Assembly (NCBI GenBank): GCA_026075535.2
Contig: AP026543.1
Coordinates: forward strand, 4,402,001 to 4,466,000
Source: Tricholoma matsutake
Lineage: Eukaryota > Basidiomycota > Agaricomycetes > Agaricales > Tricholomataceae
Direction of reading: 5' to 3'
DNA: 64,000 bases
Of this stretch, positions 47,818 to 58,335 are shown one piece after another; the stretch's first letter is position 1, and each line of letters starts with the position of its first letter. Under the pieces are notes generated by a model. The model did not search any database, was not told the DNA's origin, and saw only the letters and a program-made list of their open reading frames with translations. The position numbers and the translations under genes were made by a program.

Positions 47818-48909
47818 TGTCTGAACCTTCAACTTCTAATCCCGGTCCCTGTTCCCATACCAGCACTAGAGGCAAAAATTGATGCGCTCACAGCACAAAT
47901 GTTGCAATTAGTGTCAGTATTGGCAGCATCACAGCCCAGACAAGTGGAAGTACAGCCAGAGACGACAGGAGAAAGAGATGATGAGATGGAGGAGATGGAG
48001 GAGTGGATATCACAGGAGGATGAGACAGTGGAGAAATCCGGAAATGGAAAAGCGCGCTTACCAAAGTATGCGCCCCCACAAATCTTTGACGGTACCATGG
48101 AGAATACAAAATCCTTCATCAGCTCTATAGTATTGTACATCCATGGGAGGAAGCCAGAGTTTTGTACAGCCAAGTCTAGGATTATGTTTGCTCTCTCATA
48201 CATTCAGGGGGGGAAAGCACAGTTCTGGAGAAACGAGGCTATTAATCAAATTGCTGCGGGAAATAAACCATTTGCAACCTTCAAGGAATTTCTGGAGAGA
48301 TTGGAGGCACAGTTTGGAGACCCTAATCCAAAGGCAACAGCCAATGCTAAATTAAAGACCATGCGCCAAGGTTCCTTAATGGCGGATGAATTTATTTTGC
48401 AGTTCAAAGCAGAAGCTTCGCAAATGGACATGGGAGAAGCCGCGTTGGTAGAGTTTTTGAAAGCAGGATTAAATCCCTCTTTATTCAAGTCTATCTACCA
48501 ACTACCTTCTATGCCAGAGAAGTTGGACGAGTGGTATAATTGGGCAATGTGCCTTGACCGGCAATATCGGCAGGAACAGGCAGAGTCAAAGTTGATGTAT
48601 GGAAGTAGTAAATTTGGAAAGTCATCAGGAGGAAAGTCTGAGAAAGGAAAGGTGCCTCAGGTGCAAGCTCCGAGGGCACAGCCACTGGCCATGGCAGTGA
48701 CACCTATAGTTACAGAGTCAGCAGCACCAGCAGATGCAATGGAAGTTGATCAAGTGGGGAGACGAGCCCCACTTAGATGTTTTAACTGTGGGCAGTTAGG
48801 ACACATTTCTAAGAATTGTAAGCAGAAGAGAAAGATCAGGGGAGCTACAATCAAGGAAGTGAAGCCAGAAGAAGGCAAGCAGGAGAATTTTGTGGAAGAG
48901 TCCCAGTGA
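47818..48909 (+). pseudogene. gypsy A gag with CCHC zinc knuckle
   Basis: The open frame 47899-48909 codes a typical chromovirus Gag: PKYAPPQIFDGTMENTKSFI, KAQFWRNEAINQI, FKEFLERLEAQFGD, FLKAGLNPSLFKSIY and the zinc knuckle CFNCGQLGHISKNC. An ATG at 47818 with a small frameshift may be the original start. Gag overlaps pol, which lies in the -1 frame at the gag stop. Confidence 0.88.
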
Positions 48910-51900
48910 AGGTTTCCCCATTGGTGACCCAGAATTGTTACAATGTATTAGTATCTGAGGAAACCCAGAGTAAATCAGAAAAGGAAATCGAGGAGGAGTA
49001 CAACTGTTGTGAATCACATGACAAAGAAAATTGTCACATGTCATTTCCGAAAACCCCTAAATTCTTTATTTGCTCTGCACGAATAGAACCTGAAATTACC
49101 TTGACTGTGGGACTGAAGACAGTGGACACGCATGCAGCTATTGATGTGGAAGCGTTGGTTGACAGTGGTGCTACAGGATTATTTATTAATCGATCCTTAA
49201 TTACCGGAAACGGTATTAACACATGCAAGCTGGCACAACCTATAATGGTGTACAATATTGATGGAACAGTCAATCGTGGAGGAACTATCAAGGAGGAGGT
49301 GACTATGGTACTAAAGTATCAGGAGCATCAGGAGCGAGCTGTATTCGAAGTGTGTGATCTTGGGAAAACCAATCTAATAATAGGATGTCCATGGTTATGG
49401 AAGCATAATCACAAAATTGATTGGAAAACTGGGAAAGTACAAATGACTTGTTGTCCTAAGGAATGTAATGTGTATGGGAGGAAGATGAAGAAAGAAAAAA
49501 GGAAAAAGAAAGAGAAAGAACATCCAAGAAAGTATTCTGTTACGATGGAGGAAGTGGAGGATGAGGAAATGCCAAATGGGGAAGTTCCAATCATGATCAA
49601 GAAAGAAGAGCAAAAGCAAACCTTTAGAGCAGTTTGTGGAGGACAGTTGTGGGACAAGAATATCGTGAAGGTGGAGAAGCCAGTGGAGGAATGGGTGCCA
49701 AAAGTGTATCATGAACATTTGTCAGTGTTCCAAAAGAAGGAGTCTGAGCGAATGCCAGTGTGGAAGCCATGGGATCATGCAATTGAGATGAAGCCTGGGT
49801 TTGTGCCGAAGAAGTCAAAGGTATATCCATTATCTCTGATGGAACAAGAAGAAGTGGATGCGTTCCTGAAGGAGCAATTGTGCAAAGGATACATACAACC
49901 TTCGAAATCACCGCAGACGTCACCAATATTCTTTGTGCCCAAAAAAGACCAAAGGAAGAGGATGTGTACCGATTATAGGTATCTGAATGAGTGGACAGTG
50001 AAGAATGCGTACCCCCTGCTGTTGATCTCAGAAATAATTGATAAGGTGGGAAAAGCCAAGGTCTTTACAAAATTGGATTTACGATGGGGATACAACAATG
50101 TATGAATAAAGAAAGGAGATGAGTGGAAGGCTGCATTTGCCACGCGTTGAGGATCCTTTGAGCCGCTTGTCATGTTTTTTGGGATGACTAATAGTCCCCC
50201 AACCTTTCAAAATATGATGAACGACATTTTCAAGGACGTAATAGACAAAGGCATGGTAATAATATTTATTGATGACATTCTGATATTCATGGAGGATGAA
50301 GAGAATCATGAGGCGATAGTGCAGGAGGTGTTACGGAGGTTGGCAGAGAACGATCTATTTTTGAAACCAGAGAAGTGTGTGTTTGGGGCAAGCGAGATCA
50401 AGTTCCTAGGATTATTGATTGGCCCTGACAGGATCAAAATGGATCTGATCAAGGTACAGGCGATCACAGATTGGCCTGCACCCACCCATGTCAAGGAGGT
50501 TCAAGCCTTCTTGGGACTCGCAAATTATTATCGTCGCTTTGTGCACAATTTTTCTAAAATTGCCACACCCTTACATAACCTTACGCGAAAGGGAGTAGTA
50601 TGGAGGTGGGGAGAGCAGCAGCAGACAGCGTTTGAGGAGTTGAAGAGGAAGTTTGTGGAGGGACCAATATTAGCCCCAGTAGATTTCACACGCCCTTTGC
50701 GAGTGGAATCCAATGCATCCGATTTTGCTACTGGAGCAGTATTATCAATGCTGTGCAAAGATGACAAATGGCATCCTTGTGCATACTTGTCAAAAGGGTT
50801 GAATGATGTGGAGAGGAATTATGATGTGCATGACAAAGAGATGTTGGGGATAATATGAGCATTGGAGGCGTGGAGGCATTATTTGGAGGGATGTACGCAT
50901 CAGATTGAGATCTGGACGGATCATCAAAATCTGCAATACTTCATGTCCGCTAAAAAGCTTAATCGCCGGCAAGCGCGTTGGGCACTATTCCTATCGCGTT
51001 TCAACTTTCACTTGGTCCACAAAGCGGGAAGCTTAATGAGGAAAGCAGATGCATTATCCAGACATATTGATCATAAAAGGGGGGTGGAGGAGGACAATAA
51101 AAATGTTACCTTACTCAAACCCAAATACTTTCGCATTTGTGCTATGCATCAAGGGCATCTATTAATAGATAGCTCGGAAACGGAAATGTTGTCTAAAATT
51201 AGACAATGTTCAGAAATGGATGATGAAGTAGTGGAAGCCGTGAAAGCTCTGAAGGGAGAGAAGAAAGGTAATATCAAAGGAGATGAATGGGCTGAGGAAC
51301 AAGGGTTGGTGTTGTTTTGAGGAAAGGTGTATGTACCGAAGGATCAGGATTTGCAAAGGGAGATCGTCCGGTTACATCACAATACACCAATTGCTGGACA
51401 CCCAGGAAGATGGAAGACATTGGAATTAGTAATGAGAAATTATTGGTGGCCCGGAATTTCAAAGTATGTGTTGGGGTATGTGGATGGATGTGATACATGC
51501 ATGAGGGGGAAGAAATTTCCAGAGAAACCTGCAGGAAAATTAATGCCGAACCCTTTACCTAAAGCGCCGTGGCGAGATATATCTGTGGATTTGATTACTG
51601 GATTACCCGAGGCTCAAGGGTACGATGCAATATTCGTAGTATGCGACCGCTTTACAAAGGAGGTCCATATTATTCCTACTACTACAGAAACCTCATCATT
51701 GGGCTTGGCATGCCTCTATCTAAATCAGGTATGATGGTTACATGGGTTACCCAATACCGTTATCTCCAATTGTGGACCACAATTTGCTTCCACATTTATG
51801 CGAGAACTAAACAACATATTGGGAATTCAAACTAAATTATCTATGGCATATCACCTGCAGACTGATGGGCAGACAGAGAGAATGAATCAGGAGTTGGAGC

Positions 51901-52729
51901 AGTACCTACATATGTTTGTCAACTACCGACAAACCAACTGGCCCGAATGGTTGGCAATTGCCAAATTTTCCCACAATAACAAATTCCATTCGGCTACTTG
52001 TATGTCACCCTTTTTCATGAATTATGGATATCATCCTTGCATGGGAGTAGAACCCAGAAGGGAAGTCAAAGTACAGTCGGTAGAAGATTTTGTATCTAAG
52101 ATGCAAAAGGTACAAGAGGAAGCAGAGGCAGCATTGAAGAAAGCACGTGATGACATGATGCAACACATGGATCGTACTTGAGCACACGCTCCAGAGTACA
52201 AAGTTGGTGACTTGGTATGGCTAAGTACCAAGGACCTGAACATTCCACAACCTTCGAAGAAACTTACAGAGAAACAAGTTGGCCCATATGTGATCTCTAA
52301 AGTGATCTCGCCTAATGCAGTAGTGCTAAAATTACCCTGATCATTTAAGATTGATCCCGAGATTAATGTATCCTGCCTATGCCCTTACCATCTGCCCACT
52401 ATTCCTGGCCAACAAACTACTCCACAACCTCCGATAATAGTAGAAGGTGCTCCAGAATACATAGTTGAAGAAATTCTAGACTCACGTCTTCGATGGAACA
52501 AATTGGAGTTCTTAATAAAGTGGAAAAACTATACCGACAAAAATAATTCATGGGAACCTGAAGAGAATTGTAAGCGAGCGCGTAACACGATCGCCCAATT
52601 CTTTAAACGTAATCCAAATGCTCTGTGTTGCATTGCAAGAATGGTGTATGAGGGGATGAAATTCCGGCCTTACCAAAATTTCACAGAGGGGACAAACATA
52701 ATATTTTCTCACCTGGAAGTCGAGGCATA
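48906..52729 (+). pseudogene. gypsy A pol with C-terminal chromodomain
   Basis: The protease site is [13 protein letters not shown]. The RT shows [25 protein letters not shown] (motif A intact), FFGMTNSPPTFQNMMNDIF and FIDDILIF (motif C intact). RNase H shows VESNASDFATGAVLS; the H2C2 zinc region ends GHPGRWKTLELVMRNYWWPG; the integrase second Asp region reads ISNCGPQFAS, where ISDRGPQF is usual, so a catalytic Asp is lost. HLQTDGQTERMNQELEQYL follows. The chromodomain is EFLIKWKNYTDKNNSWEPEE (about 52,505-52,565). At least seven in-frame stops are all TGA. Confidence 0.88.
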
Positions 52730-52741
52730 AAAGGGGGGTAA

Positions 52742-53143
52742 TGTTAGGAAACCACCCCATTACCTAATAAACTTTCATTTTTATTTTATTATGTTGAATT
52801 ACACTACATGACGCCAAATTATGCTACATTTTGATAGCGTGAGAATTTTATTTCACACGCATCAAAATGTATGTGCATGTACAAGTGCGTCGGTAACCAC
52901 AATGTACAATATATGTAACATAGTATATAAACCCTAAATATATGCCTAGGGGACCCCAGTTGTGTTCTCTTAGGTATTCCACCTACGTTTTGGGTGTGAA
53001 AGGCCTATCTCAACAAACTCACCTATTAATAACCCCTTGCATCAAAACCATCAATTCCCCCATCATGAGCGCAGATCCCGCCCCCTTCTTGTAGAGAGAA
53101 CCCACATGGTCTTAGCTAGCAGATAGTGGGTGTCGCCCTAACA
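52742..53143 (+). repeat. gypsy A 3' LTR
   Basis: 402 bp, preceded by a purine tract AAAAGGGGGGTAA (52729-52741), followed by the duplication GATGG and the resumed DUF6589-like frame. Confidence 0.93.
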
Positions 53144-53815
53144 GATGGCATATGTTGTCACTTACTGTCCTTGTGAAACAGGAAAGATTGGCTTGTCTCC
53201 AGGGTTCCACTGCATGCATGAGGTCATTCAACATAATGGGATAGCCTTACAACTTGATGCTTGGTGGACTGAGTCAAGGACTCAAAATGCTAGTTGGGAA
53301 ATTCTTGAGGATTTTGCTGCATCAAATCCAACCAGAGAAAATATTCATGAGATGGCTGATTACATGGCAGCCCACTATGTAGCAGGGGGAGATGTTGACA
53401 TCTTTGCTGTGCAGAGCAAGGCAACTACACAACATGATGAGCAGAATGAGAATGTCCTCCTCATGCATCAGTATTTTCTTCTCTATGAAGAGATGACATA
53501 TGCAATGAACCAAGGAGATGTTGGATGAGTGGAGACCTTGTTTCCTCCATGGATCAACTTATTCTGGGCAACTGGCAAGCATAAATATGCTGCACATGTG
53601 ACCAATTTTTTGACAGATGTACACTATGTATACTCGAAGAGACTCAAGTGCATCTGACTGTCTCCTAAATCCACTTCCATATTCTCATGAAGCTCCAAAA
53701 GACATGGTGTACATTACAATTTGCTAGTGAACCCAACAGGGAAGCTGGGGAAATTTCGAGGTGTCAACTGGGTTGAGGAATCAATGATCAATCTGTACAC
53801 AAAGGCAGGTCTTTA
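53144..53815 (+). pseudogene. DUF6589-like gene, fragment 3
   Basis: Open from GATGG as MAYVVTYCPCETGKIG to GDVG at 53528, then TGA where Arg is usual, then VETLFPPWINLFW, YAAHVTNFLTDVHYVY and VNPTGKLGKFRGVNWVEES, NLYTKAG. It ends at the inverted-repeat element. Confidence 0.68.
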
Positions 53816-54605
53816 ACTAAGGTAGAAGACATCCATAGCTCACCAATGTCACATGTTGTTACTTTTTCTGTGACACACCTGTCCAAAATGGGATGAATAC
53901 ACAGAAAATGGCTCTAAAAGTCATTTCACACCTGTTTCTCAAATTCTGTTCTCAGGGAATCATTTGTAGACATGTTAAAATGTTATATTCCATGTGGCTT
54001 GTTGTGGGATGCAGGATTGAGTTGGGAATGTCAAAAGTTGTTATCATGAGTTATATACTGATAGGCTATCAACAATGGTGGCAGCTATGTACTATAAAAT
54101 TAAGTATGTTACATTGTAGGTAGACTAGCATGATTTAATGTAGCTGTAATGAGTGTGAGATTAGTAGGGTATAAACATTAAGATAACTTTGCCTGTTCAA
54201 GGTCATCCATCAAAGTCTCGGGTCGAATGTGATGGCCACAATATTTCCTTGCTGCCCAGGCAGCTTCTTGTCCATTGAGGCCCTTATCATATGCATCATA
54301 ATTTCTGCTTTCCACCCATGTGACCAGTGCTTGAAGAGGTAGTTGCACAACCTTCAAGAGATGTGACATGCCAATATTGATGCACTTGGACATGATTTGA
54401 GGAAATTGGTTTGACAGCATGATCTTAGGTAAAATTGACTATCTCAATATCATTCATAGTGGATTTAGACTAGTTACCTGAGAGTACATTTTGTATCAAG
54501 TGATTGTAGAAGTCTCACACTTCAATTTTATAGAATTTTGACCATTTTGGACATTGTCACACAGATCATGTGATGTTGGTGAGCTATAGACATCTTCTAC
54601 TTTAC
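53816..54605. mobile_element. non-autonomous terminal-inverted-repeat element (MITE-like)
   Basis: The left end TAAGGTAGAAGACATCCATA (from about 53818) matches the reverse complement of the right end, TAAAGTAGAAGATGTCTATA (to about 54604). The match continues through AGCTCACCAA and on to TCCAAAATGG, about 70 bp per arm with scattered mismatches. There is no transposase. A possible 5-bp duplication is CTTTA on each side; the exact borders are uncertain. The ORF at 54178-54420 lies inside and has no resemblance to anything I know. Confidence 0.7.
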
Positions 54606-54639
54606 AGGAATCATAAATACTGACATGTGGTCTATTCAT

Positions 54640-55014
54640 TATGGCAGCATACATTTGGTGGTAGTGGGTCTAATTACATGAAGAGCCGGGTCATAGAGGA
54701 ATCCACCCTCATCAAAATTTATCACAGCTGCCACAATAACATCAAGTGAAATTTTTGTCTCACCTCTCTAACCAATTGACATGCACCACCTAACATGGGA
54801 AAATCACTTGTGAAGCTGGCACTTTATCTGGATGAACATACATAGGCCTAACTGTAGACAACTGGGTTGCAAGTCCTCACACTGTATTCCCGACATGCTC
54901 AATCGGAGTGAACACCTTGTGTTTAACACCCAACTGCCCACTGGAACTGTGGACGATGACAGAGTAGATCAGGCAGTTGAAGAGGAGGATCTTGCAGTGG
55001 AGTTCTGGTCATAA
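54640..55014 (+). pseudogene. DUF6589-like gene, fragment 4 (C-terminal)
   Basis: Reads HTFGGSGSNYMKSRVIEES, TLIKIYHSCHNNIK, TGA, NFCLTSLTN, TGA, HAPPNMGKSLVKLALYLDEH, then in a shifted frame IPDMLNRSEHLVFN and an acidic end VDQAVEEEDLAVEFWS with a stop at 55014. Confidence 0.6.
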
Positions 55015-55033
55015 AAATTCACGCTAGCAATAT

Positions 55034-56110
55034 TCATAGTGTTGTACATAAATTTGATACATGAGAGCACTGATCATTGATAGAAGTAAATAGGCAGAAC
55101 AATATCATATGCTGAAGTGGTTGACAGTGGCACCAAATGAGTTGACAAGGTTGGGTCAGTATTCTCCTTGCATGAAGGCAGGATAGTTGGAGCCACGAAA
55201 CATTGTGGTTGTCCTGTGCCAAAGTGGGGACAGTTTTGATTTGATGCTGCAAACAAGTTAAGTTTAACAGGCATCCATGATAAATAGTAGCAGTGGATGC
55301 ACATATATGGTCTTGGGACCCACAGTTTGAACACTTCCATAACTTCATGCTTCTGCAGTTTGGGGTTACTGAGTTGACCTGATTAGTAATGTCACCAATC
55401 TGAGGCTGGGAATGAAGAGGTGTAGAAGAAAGAAGCAGTGGTGGTAAAGGTTTTGAGTGATGGGTTTTGATCAACTGAATGACAGTAGCAGCATGGTCAT
55501 GAACACCAGGCCATCGAGTCTCTTTTGTCAGGTCATCTGGTGATTCAATCTTGTACTCATGTGCACAGTTGATGATACACTGTAGGACTTTATTTGACAT
55601 GAGTATTCCAGGGCCATCATTCTTGAGAGTAGCTGAACCAAAAAGAGCCTGTGTAGTCTGTTGTTGAAAGGCATGAAGGGCATCACATAGGTTGATATCC
55701 TCTGCTCCAGCGGTGTAATCTTTGATTCAAGAGTGAGAAGCTTTCATCTTGTCCATGTTGACCTGTGCAAAGTTCTGGAAATAATCTGGGGAGCAAAGCT
55801 CACAGCAGACAACCAGCTTGATAGTAATACAATGCAGACATCCATCCAGAAGATCAGTTCGACAATCACAATGGTCTGATGCTGCATTCAAATTCTGTAA
55901 GCTCATTGAATGGTAGAGAAAACATAAGTGACCCACTGATCTTGTCGTTGCCAAAATATAGAGTTGGAGGTTGATGAAAGCACTTAAACTGAGCATTTGC
56001 AGATCCAGCATCAATCATGTCATCCATGGCTGGCTCAAGCTCATTCCCATCTTTCTTCTGCCGCCCCCTACTCTCCAAAAGCTGCTTGCCAGCGCCTACT
56101 GCATAGACTG
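55034..56110 (-). pseudogene. possible C-terminal remnant of a RecQ-like helicase
   Basis: Minus-strand reading is nearly continuous: CFHQPPTLYFGNDK, CRTDLLDGCLHCI, LVVCCELCSPDYFQNFAQVN, one TGA, IKDYTAGAEDINLCDALHAF, NDGPGILMSNKVLQCIINC, TKETRWPGVHDHAATVIQLI, a Pro/Ser linker and a Cys-rich end KLWKCSNCGSQDHIC. The Cys spacing near CCELCSP and the GPGILMSN segment resemble the zinc-binding tail of dispersed RecQ-like helicase genes in Agaricomycetes. No helicase motifs are present, so the call is tentative. Confidence 0.4.
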
Positions 56111-56114
56111 CACA

Positions 56115-56762
56115 TCATTCATCATATGTGTTAGTCCCGGTGGCTCCAAGCTGATTCATGTCTAGCTCAGTCTCAGAGTCTGAATCATCTGCATCTGAGA
56201 TTTCCATGTCCACCTCAGGCTGCTGCTCTCCCCTTTCCTGTGCTTCGCTGCCCAAGTTCAAGTTGACTGAGCAGAGGGAAGGTATTACAATGCTGCTCAT
56301 GGTATGGTTGGTGCTAGCAAGTCTCATAGTTAATGTACTTGGAGCTGGTGCAAAGAATGAATGGGTAAGTAGTCTGGATTGTAGATGTGCAAGAGTTTCC
56401 ACAGGTGTAAGGCAGTGTGGTGAAGGTTGATTGGGTCCCACAAGAATAGGACAGTCTGATGTGGATATTGAGTGGTCAGGGTCAAGCATGTGTGAGTTTG
56501 ACCATGACACTGCATTGCCTGCTATCATGGTGCTTGAGTCAAGTCTGCATTTCTGTTGCATGAATTCATTGCTTTCATTATGTTTGTGCTTACCCTTCAC
56601 CAGCGCATCTTCTTCCACTTTCCTTTTTGCCCTTTCATCTTTCTTTGCTTTTCTCTGTGCTTTTTGCTCTTTTGTCTCATCAAAATACATGGGTTCTACC
56701 AAGAAATTGCCTCCAAGCCAAAATTGTGTGCTCCCCACCCAAAGCATTGCCACAGGGTGCAC
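56115..56762 (-). CDS. hypothetical ORF, Lys-rich coil then Ser/Pro tail
   Basis: Not recognised. 215 codons: a short N-terminal part (STQFWLGGNFLVEPMYFDE), a charged helix (EQKAQRKAKKDERAKRKVEE), then a polar region ending DADDSDSETELDMNQLG. It lies between decayed elements and is probably part of a pseudogene or transposable element. Confidence 0.3.
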   Translation of the reverse strand: MHPVAMLWVGSTQFWLGGNFLVEPMYFDETKEQKAQRKAKKDERAKRKVEEDALVKGKHKHNESNEFMQQKCRLDSSTMIAGNAVSWSNSHMLDPDHSISTSDCPILVGPNQPSPHCLTPVETLAHLQSRLLTHSFFAPAPSTLTMRLASTNHTMSSIVIPSLCSVNLNLGSEAQERGEQQPEVDMEISDADDSDSETELDMNQLGATGTNTYDE

Positions 56763-56867
56763 ATATTGCAGGATCTAGGCCTCACAATAACTCTCCATTT
56801 CAAATGACTTGGGCATATGAATACATTGGGAGTCTAAGATCTCCTTTGCTACATCTGCTGATATCTC

Positions 56868-57292
56868 TCAATAAGAGTGAAGATCAGACAGCAGTTTCAC
56901 AGTTTCACCTAAGAACCATTCCTGGGTGACTATTGATTGACCGAGGTTTTTGTCTGTGGGAAGAACAAGATAATTGTTCTTCTCCAGAAATTTGAGAATG
57001 GATTTGGTATTCACCATCTCTGGGTAGGACCTGTTTTGATACTCTAATGAGGGTGCAAAGGCAAGTATACACTCCCTTCCCTTCAATAGACCATCCTCAA
57101 CATAATTGATTTTGAAATCACATGCATTACATTCATGTGGAATTTCATAGTCTGGGTCATAGGCTTTTTCTCAGATTGACCATTGAGCTCTTTCTGTAAC
57201 CAGTAAAGTCTCCACCTTAGACGATCACAGAAATCATCGAAAGCCAAAGTCAATTTATTTAAACTTGGCGCTATCTTGTAAAGATAGCGCAC
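56868..57292 (-). pseudogene. fragment of a reverse-transcriptase-like retroelement protein
   Basis: Two minus-strand pieces in order: LAFDDFCDRLRWRLYWLQ (57083-57292) and LKFLEKNNYLVLPTDKNLGQ, SIVTQEWFLGE (56868-57086). The string NxYLVxPTDKNLG followed by a W-F pair resembles the N-terminal part of RT proteins dispersed in Agaricomycete genomes. No catalytic part is present. Confidence 0.45.
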
Positions 57293-57413
57293 ACCTGCAG
57301 ATACATGTATACAAATAAATAAGGGGGCCTCAGCCCCTGGAATGAGATGTACGCTGGTTCAAAACCTCACCACTTCAAGATCACTGATTGAAGTGGAGCA
57401 GAGTAATAGCTGG

Positions 57414-58248
57414 TAGTGTTTAAAGGTCCAGTCCGGTCCAGTTTTGACTTCCAAATGGGGCAACCAGCAACTGCGACCAGTCTAGGACCGACCCAGATAT
57501 TGGAGGACCACAACCAGACCCTTTTGGACTGGTCCTAATTGGTCCATGGACTAAAAAAAGACTGGTTCGGACCGGTCTTTTGTCGTGAAATTTATTGTGC
57601 CAAATAACCCATATGTATCTCAACAAATATGACCATTACCTCAGATACATTATATTTATGGATAGAGATTGTAATACTCCATAGAATGATTCAACATTTA
57701 AGCAATTCCATCAAGATTTGACTGAGATATGGCCAAAACTGAAAGGACATGCATTCAAGTTGCGGTTTTTAGTTTGTAATTTGTAGTTTGTAGTCACACT
57801 CATTTGGGCTGTTATATGAATAAAATCACATGGTAAAGATAATTAGGTGTGTTGTTGTTACTTTTATGATGTCATATAGCTGTACAAAAAAATTATAGCT
57901 CAGGTAATAAGCAATGCAATCAAAGTTGTTCTGATACAACAAAATACTCATACAAAAATGTTTTTGATCATATCTCAACCAATTCTTGACTGTTTTTGAT
58001 GATCCAGGGACTAAAAATGAAGTAAATATGTGTGGGAGTAAGGTCCAACATACGTTGAGATGAAAGACCAGTTGCAACCAGTTTAAACCAGTTCTTCATT
58101 GGTCCTACTATGTTTTTCAAAATGAAAGAACAGCAACTGGACTGAAAAAGACCAGTCCATAAATAGACCACTGGTCCAGTCCTAATCAGTCCAGTTTAGT
58201 TTAGTTTGGGTCTTTTTTTCGGTCCTACAGACTGGACCTTAAACACTA
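57414..58248. mobile_element. hAT-like MITE with 8-bp target duplications
   Basis: The element starts TAGTGTTTAAAGGTCCAGTC and ends with its near inverse (GACTGGACCTTAAACACTA). The flanks are ATAGCTGG at 57406-57413 and ATAGCCAG at 58249-58256, an 8-bp duplication with two transitions. TAGTGTTTAA ends and 8-bp duplications fit the hAT superfamily. The subterminal regions are full of GGTCCAGT/ACTGGTCC words in both orientations. No transposase. Confidence 0.78.
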
Positions 58249-58335
58249 ATAGCCAGATTGCTAGAGGTCAATGAATTAATAATAATTCATTAGGATAATG
58301 TGTGGGGTTGTCATACCTGAAGGGTGAGGAAAGAA

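Larger units (their letters stand above)
40876..53143 (+). mobile_element. Ty3/gypsy chromovirus A, with element B nested inside
   Basis: LTRs of 402 bp at 40876-41277 and 52742-53143 start TGTTAGG and end CCTAACA, with 5-bp duplication GATGG outside. Without the nested element it would be about 6.2 kb. Gag, protease, RT, RNase H, integrase and a C-terminal chromodomain run on the plus strand. The LTRs differ at about 15 positions by eye (about 96% identity), nearly all transitions, many at CpG/TpG. Multiple TGA stops inactivate it. Confidence 0.95.
33523..55014 (+). pseudogene. DUF6589-like gene split over 21 kb by insertions
   Basis: Fragments at 33523-33930, about 39650-40875, 53144-53815 and about 54640-55014 read in order, on one strand, as one DUF6589-like protein (a large family of unknown function common in Agaricomycetes). 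Landmarks in order are NASHASAQALDDF, APDLWNILGILLS, CNALESVFGIFLHSTNTPEK, FDIDFKTIMPTIEKANDTL, TPWRRFQFVVFVMGLFHLK, ADAIWQIFIEPKHAWRDS, CETGKIGLSPGFHCMHEV, EILEDFAASNPTRENIHEM, VNPTGKLGKFRGVNWVEES, GGSGSNYMKSRVIEES and IPDMLNRSEHLVF. The breaks are the copia element, gypsy A (with B inside) and an inverted-repeat element. Several in-frame TGA codons and at least one frameshift (about 40,130) also kill it. Identification is from memory of the family pattern. Confidence 0.72.

Noticed and set aside
54178..54420. Minus-strand ORF of 80 codons (AAWAARKYCGHH)
   Set aside because: It sits wholly inside the inverted-repeat element and matches no transposase known to me.
33523..55014. A complex new multi-gene system in the island
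   Set aside because: All long open frames here are explained by LTR retrotransposon domains or by the DUF6589-like gene; no cargo or defence-type genes were found.
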